Shown here: in pieces, positions 54,224-63,221 of the stretch | Layout: each line of letters begins with the position of its first letter | Numbering within the stretch: the stretch's first letter is position 1 | Origin: Halarcobacter sp. | GTDB taxonomy: Bacteria; Campylobacterota; Campylobacteria; Campylobacterales; Arcobacteraceae | Reading direction: 5' to 3' | DNA length: 64,000 nucleotides | Assembly: GCA_030145305.1 (NCBI GenBank) | Contig: JAQYVX010000001.1 | Span: forward strand, 329,357-393,356 | The notes under the pieces: model-generated | What the model was told of the DNA's origin: nothing | What the model saw: only the letters and a program-made list of their open reading frames with translations | Database searches by the model: none | Translations under genes and position numbers: made by a program

Positions 54224-55777
54224 TTATTTAGGAAGTATCATTTCAAACCTAGCTCCAAATTCCCCATCTCTTACTCTTAGTTTTCCATTCATATTTTTAT
54301 CAACAATTACTTTTGACATATAAAGCCCAATACCTGTACCATCACTATCTTTTTTAGTTGTAAAATATGGTTCGAAGATTTTACCTCTAGGTTCAACTTC
54401 TATTCCGCCTCCATTATCTTCAATATAAAGAATAATTTTATCGCCTTTAATTTCTGAATAAATTTTTATCCATGGTTTTTTTATTTCTTTTTGAATTAAA
54501 ACATCTTTGGCATTTTTTATTATATTTAAAAGCACTTGTTGAAACTCATTTAAATAAGTATTTAAAAGAATAGAATCGTCAACACAAATAGTAATATTAA
54601 TCTTATTATTTGATAATGAACTTGAAATAATAGTCATAACTGAATCCATAGCAATTGTTAAATTAAACTTCTCTTTCTCTTTTTTTGGCATAAAGAAATT
54701 TCTAAAATCATCAATAGTGTGAGACATAAAATCTAAAACATGCTCCGCTTCTTTAGCTTTTTGTTCCATAATTTCATCATCGAGTTGTCCCATGTTATAC
54801 TTAAACTTTATATTCATCAAAATTGATGAAAGTTCAGATAAAGGTTGTCTCCATTGATGTGCAATATTTGAAATCATTTCACCTAAGGCTATAAATCTAG
54901 ACTTCTGAACAAGAAGTTGTTCATGCTCTCTATTCTTTTCTAGTTCCTCTTCAACTCTTCTTTCTAAGGTTTCATTTAACTCTTTTAATGCAGTAGAGTT
55001 TGATTGAACTTTTTTTCTATATACTTTTAATACATTATCAATTTTTTGAGATACTAAAATCGAAATTACTATTGCTAAAGTCAAAAATAATAAAAATAAT
55101 AAAATATTTTGTACTACTTGGTTTTTAACTGTATGTTTTAAAAGTTTCCTTTTTTGAGCAATATCTTGTTCTATATCATCAACATAAACTCCAACAGCAA
55201 TAACCCAATTCCATCTTTCAAAATATTTAAAATAAGATAATTTTTGTTTTATCTCTTTTGTAAAAACTTTTTTATATGCATATTTAGTATAGGATTCACC
55301 TTTTACTTTTATGTCATTCATAAAAATTTCACGAAATTTCTTTCCATTTATATCTTTATAATTAGTAGAAATCTCTTTTCCTATTAAATCTGGACGATTA
55401 GGATTTACTAAAAGCTTTGCAAAATTATCTCCACCATTCATATCTAAGACTTCATAAACAAAAATATAGTTACTCTTTTCTCTATCATAACTTATATTAT
55501 TTAAAAGCCTTACCGTATCTTTTTTTAACTCAGTTTCATCTTCTTCACTTTTTGCAGCATTATATTTAATAATATCCACAATAGTATCAATATCTTTTTT
55601 TAAAACAACCTCTTGATTAGTATAATGTTCTTGAACAAATTTTTCCATTTGAGTTTCAAAATCTGCATATGTATTTTTCACATAAAAATAAGAGATCATA
55701 AAGATCATCGAAGTCATAATAATAATAAACACATAAATAATAATTTTAGATAAATTTTTCTCTGTAATAAACCTCAA
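54224..55777 (-). CDS. Sensor histidine kinase with extracytoplasmic Cache domain
   Basis: The 517-residue protein has TM1 (about 13-33) and a periplasmic single Cache domain (about 34-220, with NYIFVYEVLDMNGG, LVNPNRPDLIGKE, YFERWNWVIAVGVYVDDIE). TM2 (about 225-248) and a coiled coil follow. The kinase core has the phosphoacceptor His in SNIAHQWRQPLSEL and ATP-binding motifs NIIKNAKDVL, DNGGGI and GTGIGLYMSK. It likely senses a small organic ligand. It is divergent from the response regulator gene at 55839 across 61 bases, its probable partner. Confidence 0.93.
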   Translation of the reverse strand: MRFITEKNLSKIIIYVFIIIMTSMIFMISYFYVKNTYADFETQMEKFVQEHYTNQEVVLKKDIDTIVDIIKYNAAKSEEDETELKKDTVRLLNNISYDREKSNYIFVYEVLDMNGGDNFAKLLVNPNRPDLIGKEISTNYKDINGKKFREIFMNDIKVKGESYTKYAYKKVFTKEIKQKLSYFKYFERWNWVIAVGVYVDDIEQDIAQKRKLLKHTVKNQVVQNILLFLLFLTLAIVISILVSQKIDNVLKVYRKKVQSNSTALKELNETLERRVEEELEKNREHEQLLVQKSRFIALGEMISNIAHQWRQPLSELSSILMNIKFKYNMGQLDDEIMEQKAKEAEHVLDFMSHTIDDFRNFFMPKKEKEKFNLTIAMDSVMTIISSSLSNNKINITICVDDSILLNTYLNEFQQVLLNIIKNAKDVLIQKEIKKPWIKIYSEIKGDKIILYIEDNGGGIEVEPRGKIFEPYFTTKKDSDGTGIGLYMSKVIVDKNMNGKLRVRDGEFGARFEMILPK

Positions 55778-55838
55778 GTTTGCGCCCTAAACTCTTTTTT
55801 GATATGATACCATACATTTTATAATAAGGATTCCTTAA

Positions 55839-56522
55839 ATGGATAAAGAACTTATCTCAAAACTTAGTAATTTTACTTTACTTTATGTAGAAGATGAAGA
55901 AGGTATTAGAAATAATATTAATGATATTTTAAAACATTTATTCAAGGATATTTATCTTGCAAAAAATGCAAAAGAAGCCTATAAACTTTATGAAATAAAT
56001 AAACCTGATTTAATAATAACAGATATTAGGATGTCAGAAGAAACAGGACTTGATTTAATAAGGAAAATAAGAAAAATAGATAGTAAAGTTAGAGTTGTAA
56101 TAACCTCTGCTTATACTGACTTAGAATATATGCTTCAAGCAACAGAATTACATTTAGTAAAATATATTATAAAACCTATTACTGAAGCTAAATTAAATGA
56201 CGCTTTTCATGCTTTTATTAAAAGTTATGATAGTGCAAAAATTTATAATCTTATGGAAGGTTGGCTATTTGATGAAAGTAAATCACATATACAAACTCCC
56301 CAAGAAGAATTCAAATTAACAAAAAAAGAGAATCAATTTTTGAAATTGCTTATTCAAAAAAATAGGATCATTACTTATGATGAAATGGAAAATATTATCT
56401 GGAATGAAGATAGTGTAATGACTCCAAATGCTATGAGACTATTTATAAAAAACTTTAGAAAAAAGCTTCCAGAAGAAGCGCTTAGAAATGTTCAAGGAAC
56501 AGGATATAGATTAGTTTTATAA
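55839..56522 (+). CDS. OmpR-type response regulator
   Basis: The 227-residue protein has a receiver domain (YVEDEEG, phospho-Asp in LIITDIRM, Lys in YIIKPI). A winged-helix output domain follows (KLTKKENQFLKLL to NVQGTGYRL). It should bind DNA upon phosphorylation by the divergent Cache kinase. AAGGA lies before the ATG. Confidence 0.93.
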   Translation: MDKELISKLSNFTLLYVEDEEGIRNNINDILKHLFKDIYLAKNAKEAYKLYEINKPDLIITDIRMSEETGLDLIRKIRKIDSKVRVVITSAYTDLEYMLQATELHLVKYIIKPITEAKLNDAFHAFIKSYDSAKIYNLMEGWLFDESKSHIQTPQEEFKLTKKENQFLKLLIQKNRIITYDEMENIIWNEDSVMTPNAMRLFIKNFRKKLPEEALRNVQGTGYRLVL

Positions 56523-56544
56523 TCTTTATCCTAATCCTTAAATT

Positions 56545-57393
56545 TTATTTTTCTTCTATTAATTTTCTTTCTTCTTTATTTTCACTTCTTAAATCACTAT
56601 TAATATCTTTTGCATTTAAATCAATTCCTCTTAGTTTTTCAAGTTGTAAGAAATAAGAGTGTCCTAAATATATAATATAAAATACCGCAGAGAAAAGTGT
56701 AATAAAAGGAATCATAGAAACAAAATATAAAAAGATTGTTCTAAATCTAAAGCTATTTGCTTTTCTTGCGTGAATCAATACATATTCATCTTTACTCAAT
56801 ATTGTTGATGCTACATCAAAAGTTAATAATTTATGAAAAAAATAATAAAAAGGGATGTTTATAGCAATAATATTTATTAGAGGAATAAAATATAAAGGGA
56901 TTAAAAGTATAAATAATAACAACATTACAAAAGTACTTTTTAGCAAAACCCATAAAGGACTAAGAAGTGTTCCAAAAGGATGTATTTCCAAATGAGAATA
57001 GTGTCTTTTTTGAAGAATAGTTAAAATCATTGGAGTTAAAAATCCAATAATTGCAATAGTTATAAGAACTGAAAACATCATTACAAAAATAGTTCCCACA
57101 GTATAAACTAAAAACCCAACTAACCAAGAAGTAATAGAATACTTAAATAAAAAAGCAAATAAAGACATCATCCATACAAAATAAAAGGGGGCATTTTCAT
57201 CAATATTTATATCTTGCCCATTTTGTGATTGCTCAATAGTAATTTGCAAAGAATCAAAACCATAATCAGCTGCTGAATAAAAAATTATCAACATAATTAA
57301 CATTGTAAGAAGCAAAGGAAGTATTGCAATTTTTAACATGGGTTTAGTAAAAAAGTCTCTTACGCTAAGCCCTATAATTTGTCCTTCTAACAT
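56545..57393 (-). CDS. EI24/CysZ-like membrane protein
   Basis: The 282-residue protein has about five or six membrane helices and an acidic loop near residues 50-75. It starts MLEGQIIGLSVRDFFTKPM and has GFLTPMILTILQKRHY and ANSFRFRTIFLYFVSMIPF, which fit the EI24 family (related to CysZ). Transport of sulfate is established for E. coli CysZ only and is not assumed here. It overlaps the radical SAM gene by 7 bases. Confidence 0.75.
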   Translation of the reverse strand: MLEGQIIGLSVRDFFTKPMLKIAILPLLLTMLIMLIIFYSAADYGFDSLQITIEQSQNGQDINIDENAPFYFVWMMSLFAFLFKYSITSWLVGFLVYTVGTIFVMMFSVLITIAIIGFLTPMILTILQKRHYSHLEIHPFGTLLSPLWVLLKSTFVMLLLFILLIPLYFIPLINIIAINIPFYYFFHKLLTFDVASTILSKDEYVLIHARKANSFRFRTIFLYFVSMIPFITLFSAVFYIIYLGHSYFLQLEKLRGIDLNAKDINSDLRSENKEERKLIEEK

Positions 57394-58322
57394 GATTCTG
57401 CTTCTCCTTTATTTACTTCTATATTCTTTGATTCTTTTTTAGGTTTATCAAAACGTGTTCTATATTCACATTTTTGACAAAACTCTTCAATAACTCTATT
57501 TTCTTTAAAACCTTTTCTTATATCTTTGACTTTATTTGAACTTAAGATATCTTTTAATTGTGAATTATTTATATTTCCAAGATTAATAATTGCATCTTTA
57601 TCCAAACAACAAGGAACAACATTTCCTGAGCTTAAAATTCCAAAATGTGAATCAAGCCCATAACAAGTTCCTTCTTTTGAGACAAAATCATTATTCAAAC
57701 TTGGCCAATTAAAATATTCATCAAAATTAAAAAACATCATTCTAGCAATTCTTATATTTTTTGGTCTAGGTTTATTTACATCATAAAGCTCAGCTATATC
57801 AATATTAGAATCAAATCTTTCATTTACTTTTTGAAATACTTGTTTATTAAACTCTTTAGCACTTTGATGCTCATCTAAATTCCAAATCCTCAAATTTATA
57901 AAAAAATGTTGATTTTTAGAAAGTGCATACTCGCAAAAATCTAAAATAGGATTGATATATTCATCTAAAGTTTTTTTATGAGAATTTGCATTATATGAAT
58001 TAATTGAAAAATTTATCTGTCTTATTGTTTCATTCATTAAAACATCAAAATGTTCTTTTTTTAGATTATTAGCAGTTGTAGTAATATTTACTTTTAAATT
58101 ATGTTTTAAACTTATATTCAAATAGCTTTCTAGATTTGACAAAACTAAAGGATCACCAACTATATGATAAGCTAGTTCCTTTGTAAAATCTTTTAGCTGA
58201 AAATTTAATTTATCAAATTTTTCTAAATTCATAGTTTCATTAGGCACTGTTTTAGGAGGACAAAAACTACATTTTAGATTACAAATATTTGTAATCTCTA
58301 CATGAACTTTTTTAAATTTCAA
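57387..58322 (-). CDS. Radical SAM protein with SPASM-like C-terminus
   Basis: The 311-residue protein has the [4Fe-4S]-SAM motif C-x3-C-x2-C in NICNLKCSFCPP (residues 13-20). It has a C-terminal Cys set (GTCYG, VVPCCLDKD, FCQKCEYR) like the SPASM auxiliary-cluster domain. Proteins of this kind modify peptides, proteins or other substrates; nothing here names the target. It follows the 178-residue unknown gene by 4 bases and overlaps the EI24 gene. Confidence 0.87.
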   Translation of the reverse strand: MKFKKVHVEITNICNLKCSFCPPKTVPNETMNLEKFDKLNFQLKDFTKELAYHIVGDPLVLSNLESYLNISLKHNLKVNITTTANNLKKEHFDVLMNETIRQINFSINSYNANSHKKTLDEYINPILDFCEYALSKNQHFFINLRIWNLDEHQSAKEFNKQVFQKVNERFDSNIDIAELYDVNKPRPKNIRIARMMFFNFDEYFNWPSLNNDFVSKEGTCYGLDSHFGILSSGNVVPCCLDKDAIINLGNINNSQLKDILSSNKVKDIRKGFKENRVIEEFCQKCEYRTRFDKPKKESKNIEVNKGEAESC

Positions 58323-58326
58323 TTTA

Positions 58327-58863
58327 CTACTTCAAAAGATACGGTAAATCACGTTTTAAAGACTCTAGTAATTCTTCATTTAAAAAGAATTTTGCATACT
58401 CTTCTTCTCTGTTTTTATACGCAAAAGCACATACATATCTATTCATTTTGATAAGTTCAATTGTCTCTTCAAGTGAAACTTGAAGTTCTTCATTCTCTAA
58501 ATAATATTTATACATTCTATGTAAAGGTTCTTTGTAAGTTGTATCTTTAAAGAAAACAACATTATCTTCTAAAAATCCAATTACATTATCTTCATTTGAT
58601 TTAATATTTAAAAAAGCTTCTTTTATATCATTCATTCTTAAATCAAATTTATAGCCTAAAACTATAATCTTTTTAAAGTTTTTAAGATCATTTGTTTGAA
58701 AATAATATTGTAAAAGTAAAACTAAATAATGTTCTTTTACATCGTCTTCAAAATCTTCAACATATTCTAAAACTTGATCTGCATCTGCTATTTTATTACT
58801 TTCTAAAACTGTTTTATGAATCATTCCAACTTCTGCAATGATTTCATGTAATCTATCACTCAT
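58327..58863 (-). CDS. Hypothetical helical protein, 178 residues
   Basis: I do not recognise this protein. It is acidic, soluble and almost wholly helical by composition, with pairs of helices that could be TPR-like (EHYLVLLLQYYFQTNDLKNF, EPLHRMYKYYLENEELQVSL). There is no signal peptide. It is 4 bases before the radical SAM gene and may be its partner or an accessory factor; this is context only. Confidence 0.75.
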   Translation of the reverse strand: MSDRLHEIIAEVGMIHKTVLESNKIADADQVLEYVEDFEDDVKEHYLVLLLQYYFQTNDLKNFKKIIVLGYKFDLRMNDIKEAFLNIKSNEDNVIGFLEDNVVFFKDTTYKEPLHRMYKYYLENEELQVSLEETIELIKMNRYVCAFAYKNREEEYAKFFLNEELLESLKRDLPYLLK

Positions 58864-58968
58864 TTTATACCTTTTGAAAATAAAATCTATTTTCGTTATT
58901 TTGCTTATTCTATTGAATTTTGGATTAATAGCAGTTAAAAATTTTTGGGAAAAGTTTAGAAAAGTTTG

Positions 58969-59043
58969 TGGATGGGGTAGAAGGATTCGAACCTTCGAAT
59001 GACGGCACCAAAAGCCGTTGCCTTACCACTTGGCGATACCCCA
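58969..59043 (-). tRNA. tRNA-Gln (anticodon UUG)
   Basis: The minus strand folds into a full cloverleaf. The acceptor stem TGGGGTA pairs with TACCCCA. The anticodon arm is ACGGC-TTTTGGT-GCCGT with anticodon TTG. The T arm is GAAGG-TTCGAAT-CCTTC. Discriminator T and encoded CCA (58971-58969) follow. Confidence 0.97.
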
Positions 59044-59245
59044 GATTATAAAAATAAGAATATTGTAAAACGAGACTTAAACTCAAGATAATCTGCTTTT
59101 AAAGCAGAGATTCTAATTAAATGAGTCATTCTCATATTTGGAATGTGATTTTAACAAACCAGAACTTAAATTTTACTATAATATTAAAAATAAAAGATAC
59201 AAAATGACAAAATTTTAATCAAAGACATGAGATTAATTAAATTTT
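59044..59245. other. Intergenic stretch with a tRNA-arm-like hairpin
   Basis: No gene is visible in these 202 bases between tRNA-Gln and the histidine kinase. An 8-bp inverted repeat (59092-59099 with 59101-59108) resembles a tRNA anticodon arm. A shorter GAG/CTC stem that could be a T arm lies beside it, but no acceptor stem forms. Confidence 0.4.
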
Positions 59246-60415
59246 TCATTTATCAATTCTAATTTTAATTACAAATTTAGCTCCCACTTTCGTATTCAAG
59301 GCATAAATTTCACCATTCATATATTCAGTTACAATTATTTTTGACATATACAAACCTAATCCTGTTCCATTTTTTTCCAATTTTGTTGAAAAATATGGTT
59401 CAAATATTTTTGGCATAACACTTTTTTTTATACCTTTAGCATTATCTTCTATATTTATACAAATAGAATCATCAACTTTTTCATAATCTATTTTTATAAA
59501 TGGCTCATCAACATCATTTTCAAGCAAAGCATCTTTTGCATTTGCAATTACATTTAATAACACTTGGATAAGTTCATTTTTAAACAAATAAAATTTAATA
59601 TTTTCACTAATTTTAAAATACAACTTAATATTTTTATTCTCAAGTTGTTTATCTACAAGACTTATAGCATCTTGAATAATTTGTTGAAGACTAACCTTCT
59701 CTTTTTTTATAGCAGGTTTAAAAAAACTTCTAAAGTTATCTATTGTTTCTGATAGAAATATAACTTGAGAATTAATAGTATTTAATTCTTTTAAAAATAC
59801 ATTTTTATCTAAATTATCAATTGCAAGAGAATAAATTAAATTATTAGAAATCATACTTACTGCTGTAATAGGTTGTCGCCATTGATGTGCAATCATTTCA
59901 ATCATTTCTCCCATCACAGCTTGTTTTGATTGAGCAATAATCATTTTTTCTGATTGCCTATTTTTTTCTATTTCACTTTTTACCTTATATTCTAACTTCT
60001 CATTTAAAAATTTTAAATCCTTAATATTATTACAACTATTTATTGCCATATCAATTTTTTCTCTAAAATTGTCAAAAATAGAAACTATTGTATTTAAATC
60101 AATTGCTCTTTTTTTATAAATAAATTGTAAATAACCATTATTTAATGGAATAATTATACTTTTTAAATTTAGATCTTTATGCATATATATAAAGGTATTT
60201 TTATTTTCTAATATTACATTATCAACTGAAGCCTCAATATTTTTTCCAATTTTAACTAAAGGAAAATCATCATCAAAAATCTGATATTTACTTGAAATAG
60301 CTCCTGTTTTTCTCGAAAAAGTGGTCATCACATTAAAAATCATCTCTTCTAACTTCCATGATGTACCAATAGCATTTAAACATTCATAAGATAATGTAAG
60401 TTTTTGAATCAACAT
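59246..60415 (-). CDS. Cytoplasmic sensor histidine kinase of the FIST operon
   Basis: From ATG 60415 (overlapping the FIST gene's stop as ATGTTGA) the protein is 389 residues. An N-terminal segment of about 140 residues without membrane helix looks GAF-like. A coiled coil and the kinase core follow, with the phosphoacceptor His in EMIAHQWRQPITAV and ATP-binding NVIANAKDAL, DNAKGI, GTGLGLYMSK. No membrane span means it must receive its signal inside the cell, plausibly from the coupled FIST protein. Likely targets are the response regulator and the REC-EAL protein of the same operon. Confidence 0.9.
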   Translation of the reverse strand: MLIQKLTLSYECLNAIGTSWKLEEMIFNVMTTFSRKTGAISSKYQIFDDDFPLVKIGKNIEASVDNVILENKNTFIYMHKDLNLKSIIIPLNNGYLQFIYKKRAIDLNTIVSIFDNFREKIDMAINSCNNIKDLKFLNEKLEYKVKSEIEKNRQSEKMIIAQSKQAVMGEMIEMIAHQWRQPITAVSMISNNLIYSLAIDNLDKNVFLKELNTINSQVIFLSETIDNFRSFFKPAIKKEKVSLQQIIQDAISLVDKQLENKNIKLYFKISENIKFYLFKNELIQVLLNVIANAKDALLENDVDEPFIKIDYEKVDDSICINIEDNAKGIKKSVMPKIFEPYFSTKLEKNGTGLGLYMSKIIVTEYMNGEIYALNTKVGAKFVIKIRIDK

Positions 60416-61467
60416 AAAATACCAACTACACAAGTATTATTGTAAAAAGTAATAAAACTATCAGACTCATTTGCAATTTCACCCAAACTTAAAGTTCCAA
60501 TTAGTTTAGAAGGATTAGGCACTTGTCCTATAATTTGTTTTATCTCTTTTTCAAAGAACTCTTCTAAGTATAAAGATCGTGAAATACAGTCAACAACAAT
60601 AGCAAAACTATTCTCATCTTCATTACATTTGCAAGTAGCCTCTTTTGATGCTTCTAAAGCAGCAAATATCAATTGATGTTTATTTCCTTTTAAAATATTT
60701 ATTACTGAATTTGTAGGTATTTCTCCCACTAAAACAAGATTGTTATTCTTAACAGTAATAGGTGCTCTTACAATCATATCTTTTTCATAAGTAACAATTC
60801 CTAAAGGGTATGATTTTGCAATTTTATAAAAATTGTCACTATTTATTTTCATCTTACTATCTTCTTCAACAATTTTTTTATAAACATCAAAAGCATTTTT
60901 ATAATTAATTTGATAAAGAGTATTCTTTTTACTTTTTGTTGCTACAAAAGGACCTTCTAAAAACTCCCAGCCATGATTAACACCTATTGATAATTTTTGT
61001 TTCAAAGGAATTATTAAAGCCGAATCTTTCATTATATTTGAAGGAGTAAATATTACAGGTTCTTGCTTAAGAGTCAGTTTCCCAGCTCCTCCTCCTAGTA
61101 TTTTTGTTTCTTCCTTTGTCACTTCAAATAATTTTACTAAAAAAGAATCAATATGAATACTAAGCCCATCTACATAAACTAGTAAAGAATCATATTTATT
61201 TATAAGCTCAGCATCAAGAACAGCATTATCAATGTCATTTAAAAAAATAGGTTTAAAATCTAATTCAAGAGCAATTAACCCTGTATTATAATGTTTTTCA
61301 CCATATATAATTTCTGGGAATATTCCTCCATAACAGGCTAGTTTTTTTGATTTCAATTCTTCATAATCAAAATCACAATGTTCTGCAACTAATAATAACC
61401 ACATTTTATCTTGCACATTATTTAACAAGTAAAAATCATCAATTTTTTGAAAATAAAATGAATTCAT
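60409..61467 (-). CDS. FIST domain sensory protein (stand-alone)
   Basis: The 352-residue protein covers FIST_N and FIST_C. Visible are ILGGGAGKLTLKQEPVIFTP, the SIGVNHGWEFLEGPFVATKSKKNTLYQINYKNAFDVYKK junction region, YPLGIVTY and a C-terminal IIGQVPNPSKLIGTLSLGEIA. FIST domains are predicted to bind small ligands, possibly amino acids. It has no kinase domain of its own and no membrane span. It sits 21 bases after the EAL gene and shares its stop region with the kinase start, so the proteins probably work together. Confidence 0.88.
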   Translation of the reverse strand: MNSFYFQKIDDFYLLNNVQDKMWLLLVAEHCDFDYEELKSKKLACYGGIFPEIIYGEKHYNTGLIALELDFKPIFLNDIDNAVLDAELINKYDSLLVYVDGLSIHIDSFLVKLFEVTKEETKILGGGAGKLTLKQEPVIFTPSNIMKDSALIIPLKQKLSIGVNHGWEFLEGPFVATKSKKNTLYQINYKNAFDVYKKIVEEDSKMKINSDNFYKIAKSYPLGIVTYEKDMIVRAPITVKNNNLVLVGEIPTNSVINILKGNKHQLIFAALEASKEATCKCNEDENSFAIVVDCISRSLYLEEFFEKEIKQIIGQVPNPSKLIGTLSLGEIANESDSFITFYNNTCVVGILC

Positions 61468-61488
61468 AAATAACCCTTTTTTATAATT

Positions 61489-63132
61489 TCACTTAAGTTC
61501 TAAAGAAGGAGAACCTAAATAATAACCTTGAAACTCATCTACTTTTAACTCACATAATAAATCAAAAATCTCTTTTTTATATACATATTCTGCAATAACC
61601 ATAATATTTAAAGAGTGTGCTAATTTGATTATAATATCAACAATTTTATAAGATACTTTATCTTCAATAATGTTTTTTATTAAGCTACCATCAATTTTTA
61701 TATAATTTGGTTCTACTTTTAGTATTCTATCAAAATTTGAATACCCTGTACCAAAATCATCTATTGCAATTTTAACACCTAAGTTTTTAAATCTTTTAAC
61801 AAAAGAGTTTAATACTTCAAAATTTTCAATCATTTCATTCTCTGTTATTTCAAAAACTAATCTATTCCCAATATTATGCTCCAAAATCAACTCTTCAATC
61901 TTTTTATTTAAAGATTCATTTAAAATATCAAAATACGAAAAGTTTAAAGAAAGATTTATATCAACCTTAAGCATAAAATCTATAGCTTTATATATAAGAA
62001 TTTCCGAAAGTTGATTATACAAATGCTCATCTTTTGCAAAACTAAGAAATTCAAGTGGAGAAATAAGTTCTTCATTATCTGGATTCCTTTGTATTCTCAT
62101 TAAAACTTCATATTTTGTAACTTTTTTCTCTCTGGAAACAATTGATTGAAAAACAGGAGTAATTAAATCATTTTTAATTGCATATTTTAAAAAATTTTTT
62201 AATTCTATTTTTTCTAAATCTTTAGTATCATTATTTTGATGAAAATAGTATTTAATATTTTCTTCCTTTGCATAATGTACTGCTTGCATAGCTTTTTTTA
62301 ATAATTTATTATTTCCAGATACAATACCAATTGCAGGTTCTATAAAATATTTTTTATTATCATTTTCATTTGTTAGAATATAAGTCTCAAAAAAATTTGC
62401 AATTTTATTTGAAATATCTTTTAATAATTCTTCTTGATCATCATAATCATCTTTAATCAAAATAAATTCTAAAAAAGAAAGCCTATAAAGTTTAAAGTTA
62501 TGAACATTGACTTTATTCAATAAGATATTATTTACTTTAACAAACAATTCATCAAGCTCAATTTCATTATATATCTTTGCTAATTCATCAAAATTTGTTA
62601 TTTGTACTTGAATTAAGGCTTTTTTAGATTCACTTTTTAATATTTTGATTAAAGAAGAATTTATCTTGAAAAATTCCGATTTATATTCTGGGGAGAGTAA
62701 TGTATCATTTTTCTCTTGTTGTTTTTTTATAATTTTTTTTGCATTTTCAAAAAACAAAGTTAAAAAATCATCAGGAAGAATAGGTCTTTTTATAATTTCA
62801 CAGATTCTAATATTTGAAGACTCAATTAAGTTCTCAGAATCATTTGTAGTTGTAATTAGAAAAAAATTCTGTTTAGGCTTATTTAATACGATTTTTCTAC
62901 TTAATTCTAAGCCAGGGGTGGTGTTAAAATGTAAATCTATAATAACAATATCGTAATTATTATCTTTAACTCTGTTCCAACCTTTATCATAATTTTCAGA
63001 CAAGTCTATGTTTGAGAAAAGTCTTCTTAGTAAATTTACTGTTGCATCTCTTGTTAATGATTTATTTCTAATATATAAAACAGATAAGTCCTGACATTCA
63101 AATTGTCTCTGTTTAAGCTGCGATATATCCAT
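61489..63132 (-). CDS. REC-degenerate GGDEF-EAL protein (c-di-GMP phosphodiesterase candidate)
   Basis: The 547-residue protein has an N-terminal receiver domain (1 to about 135, phospho-Asp in VIIDLHF). A GGDEF-like domain follows (about 150-290) whose signature reads SFLEF, so it should not make c-di-GMP. The EAL domain (about 300-547) has EVL in place of EAL but keeps FEITENE, DDFGTGYS, the Lys in YIKIDGS and the late Glu in VIAEYV. Hydrolysis of c-di-GMP under phosphorelay control is likely. It is the second gene of the FIST operon. Confidence 0.9.
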   Translation of the reverse strand: MDISQLKQRQFECQDLSVLYIRNKSLTRDATVNLLRRLFSNIDLSENYDKGWNRVKDNNYDIVIIDLHFNTTPGLELSRKIVLNKPKQNFFLITTTNDSENLIESSNIRICEIIKRPILPDDFLTLFFENAKKIIKKQQEKNDTLLSPEYKSEFFKINSSLIKILKSESKKALIQVQITNFDELAKIYNEIELDELFVKVNNILLNKVNVHNFKLYRLSFLEFILIKDDYDDQEELLKDISNKIANFFETYILTNENDNKKYFIEPAIGIVSGNNKLLKKAMQAVHYAKEENIKYYFHQNNDTKDLEKIELKNFLKYAIKNDLITPVFQSIVSREKKVTKYEVLMRIQRNPDNEELISPLEFLSFAKDEHLYNQLSEILIYKAIDFMLKVDINLSLNFSYFDILNESLNKKIEELILEHNIGNRLVFEITENEMIENFEVLNSFVKRFKNLGVKIAIDDFGTGYSNFDRILKVEPNYIKIDGSLIKNIIEDKVSYKIVDIIIKLAHSLNIMVIAEYVYKKEIFDLLCELKVDEFQGYYLGSPSLELK

Positions 63133-63221
63133 AGAATTTCCTAATATTATTTAACTTTTAATTTCTTATTAAAAAGTTTAGAGCAAAAGTATATTAGAAA
63201 AATGTCTTTGAATTGTCCTTT

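Noticed and set aside
58876-58894. Inverted repeat GAAAATA/TATTTTC upstream of the 178-residue gene
   Set aside because: It is a weak 7-bp AT repeat with no other supporting signal.
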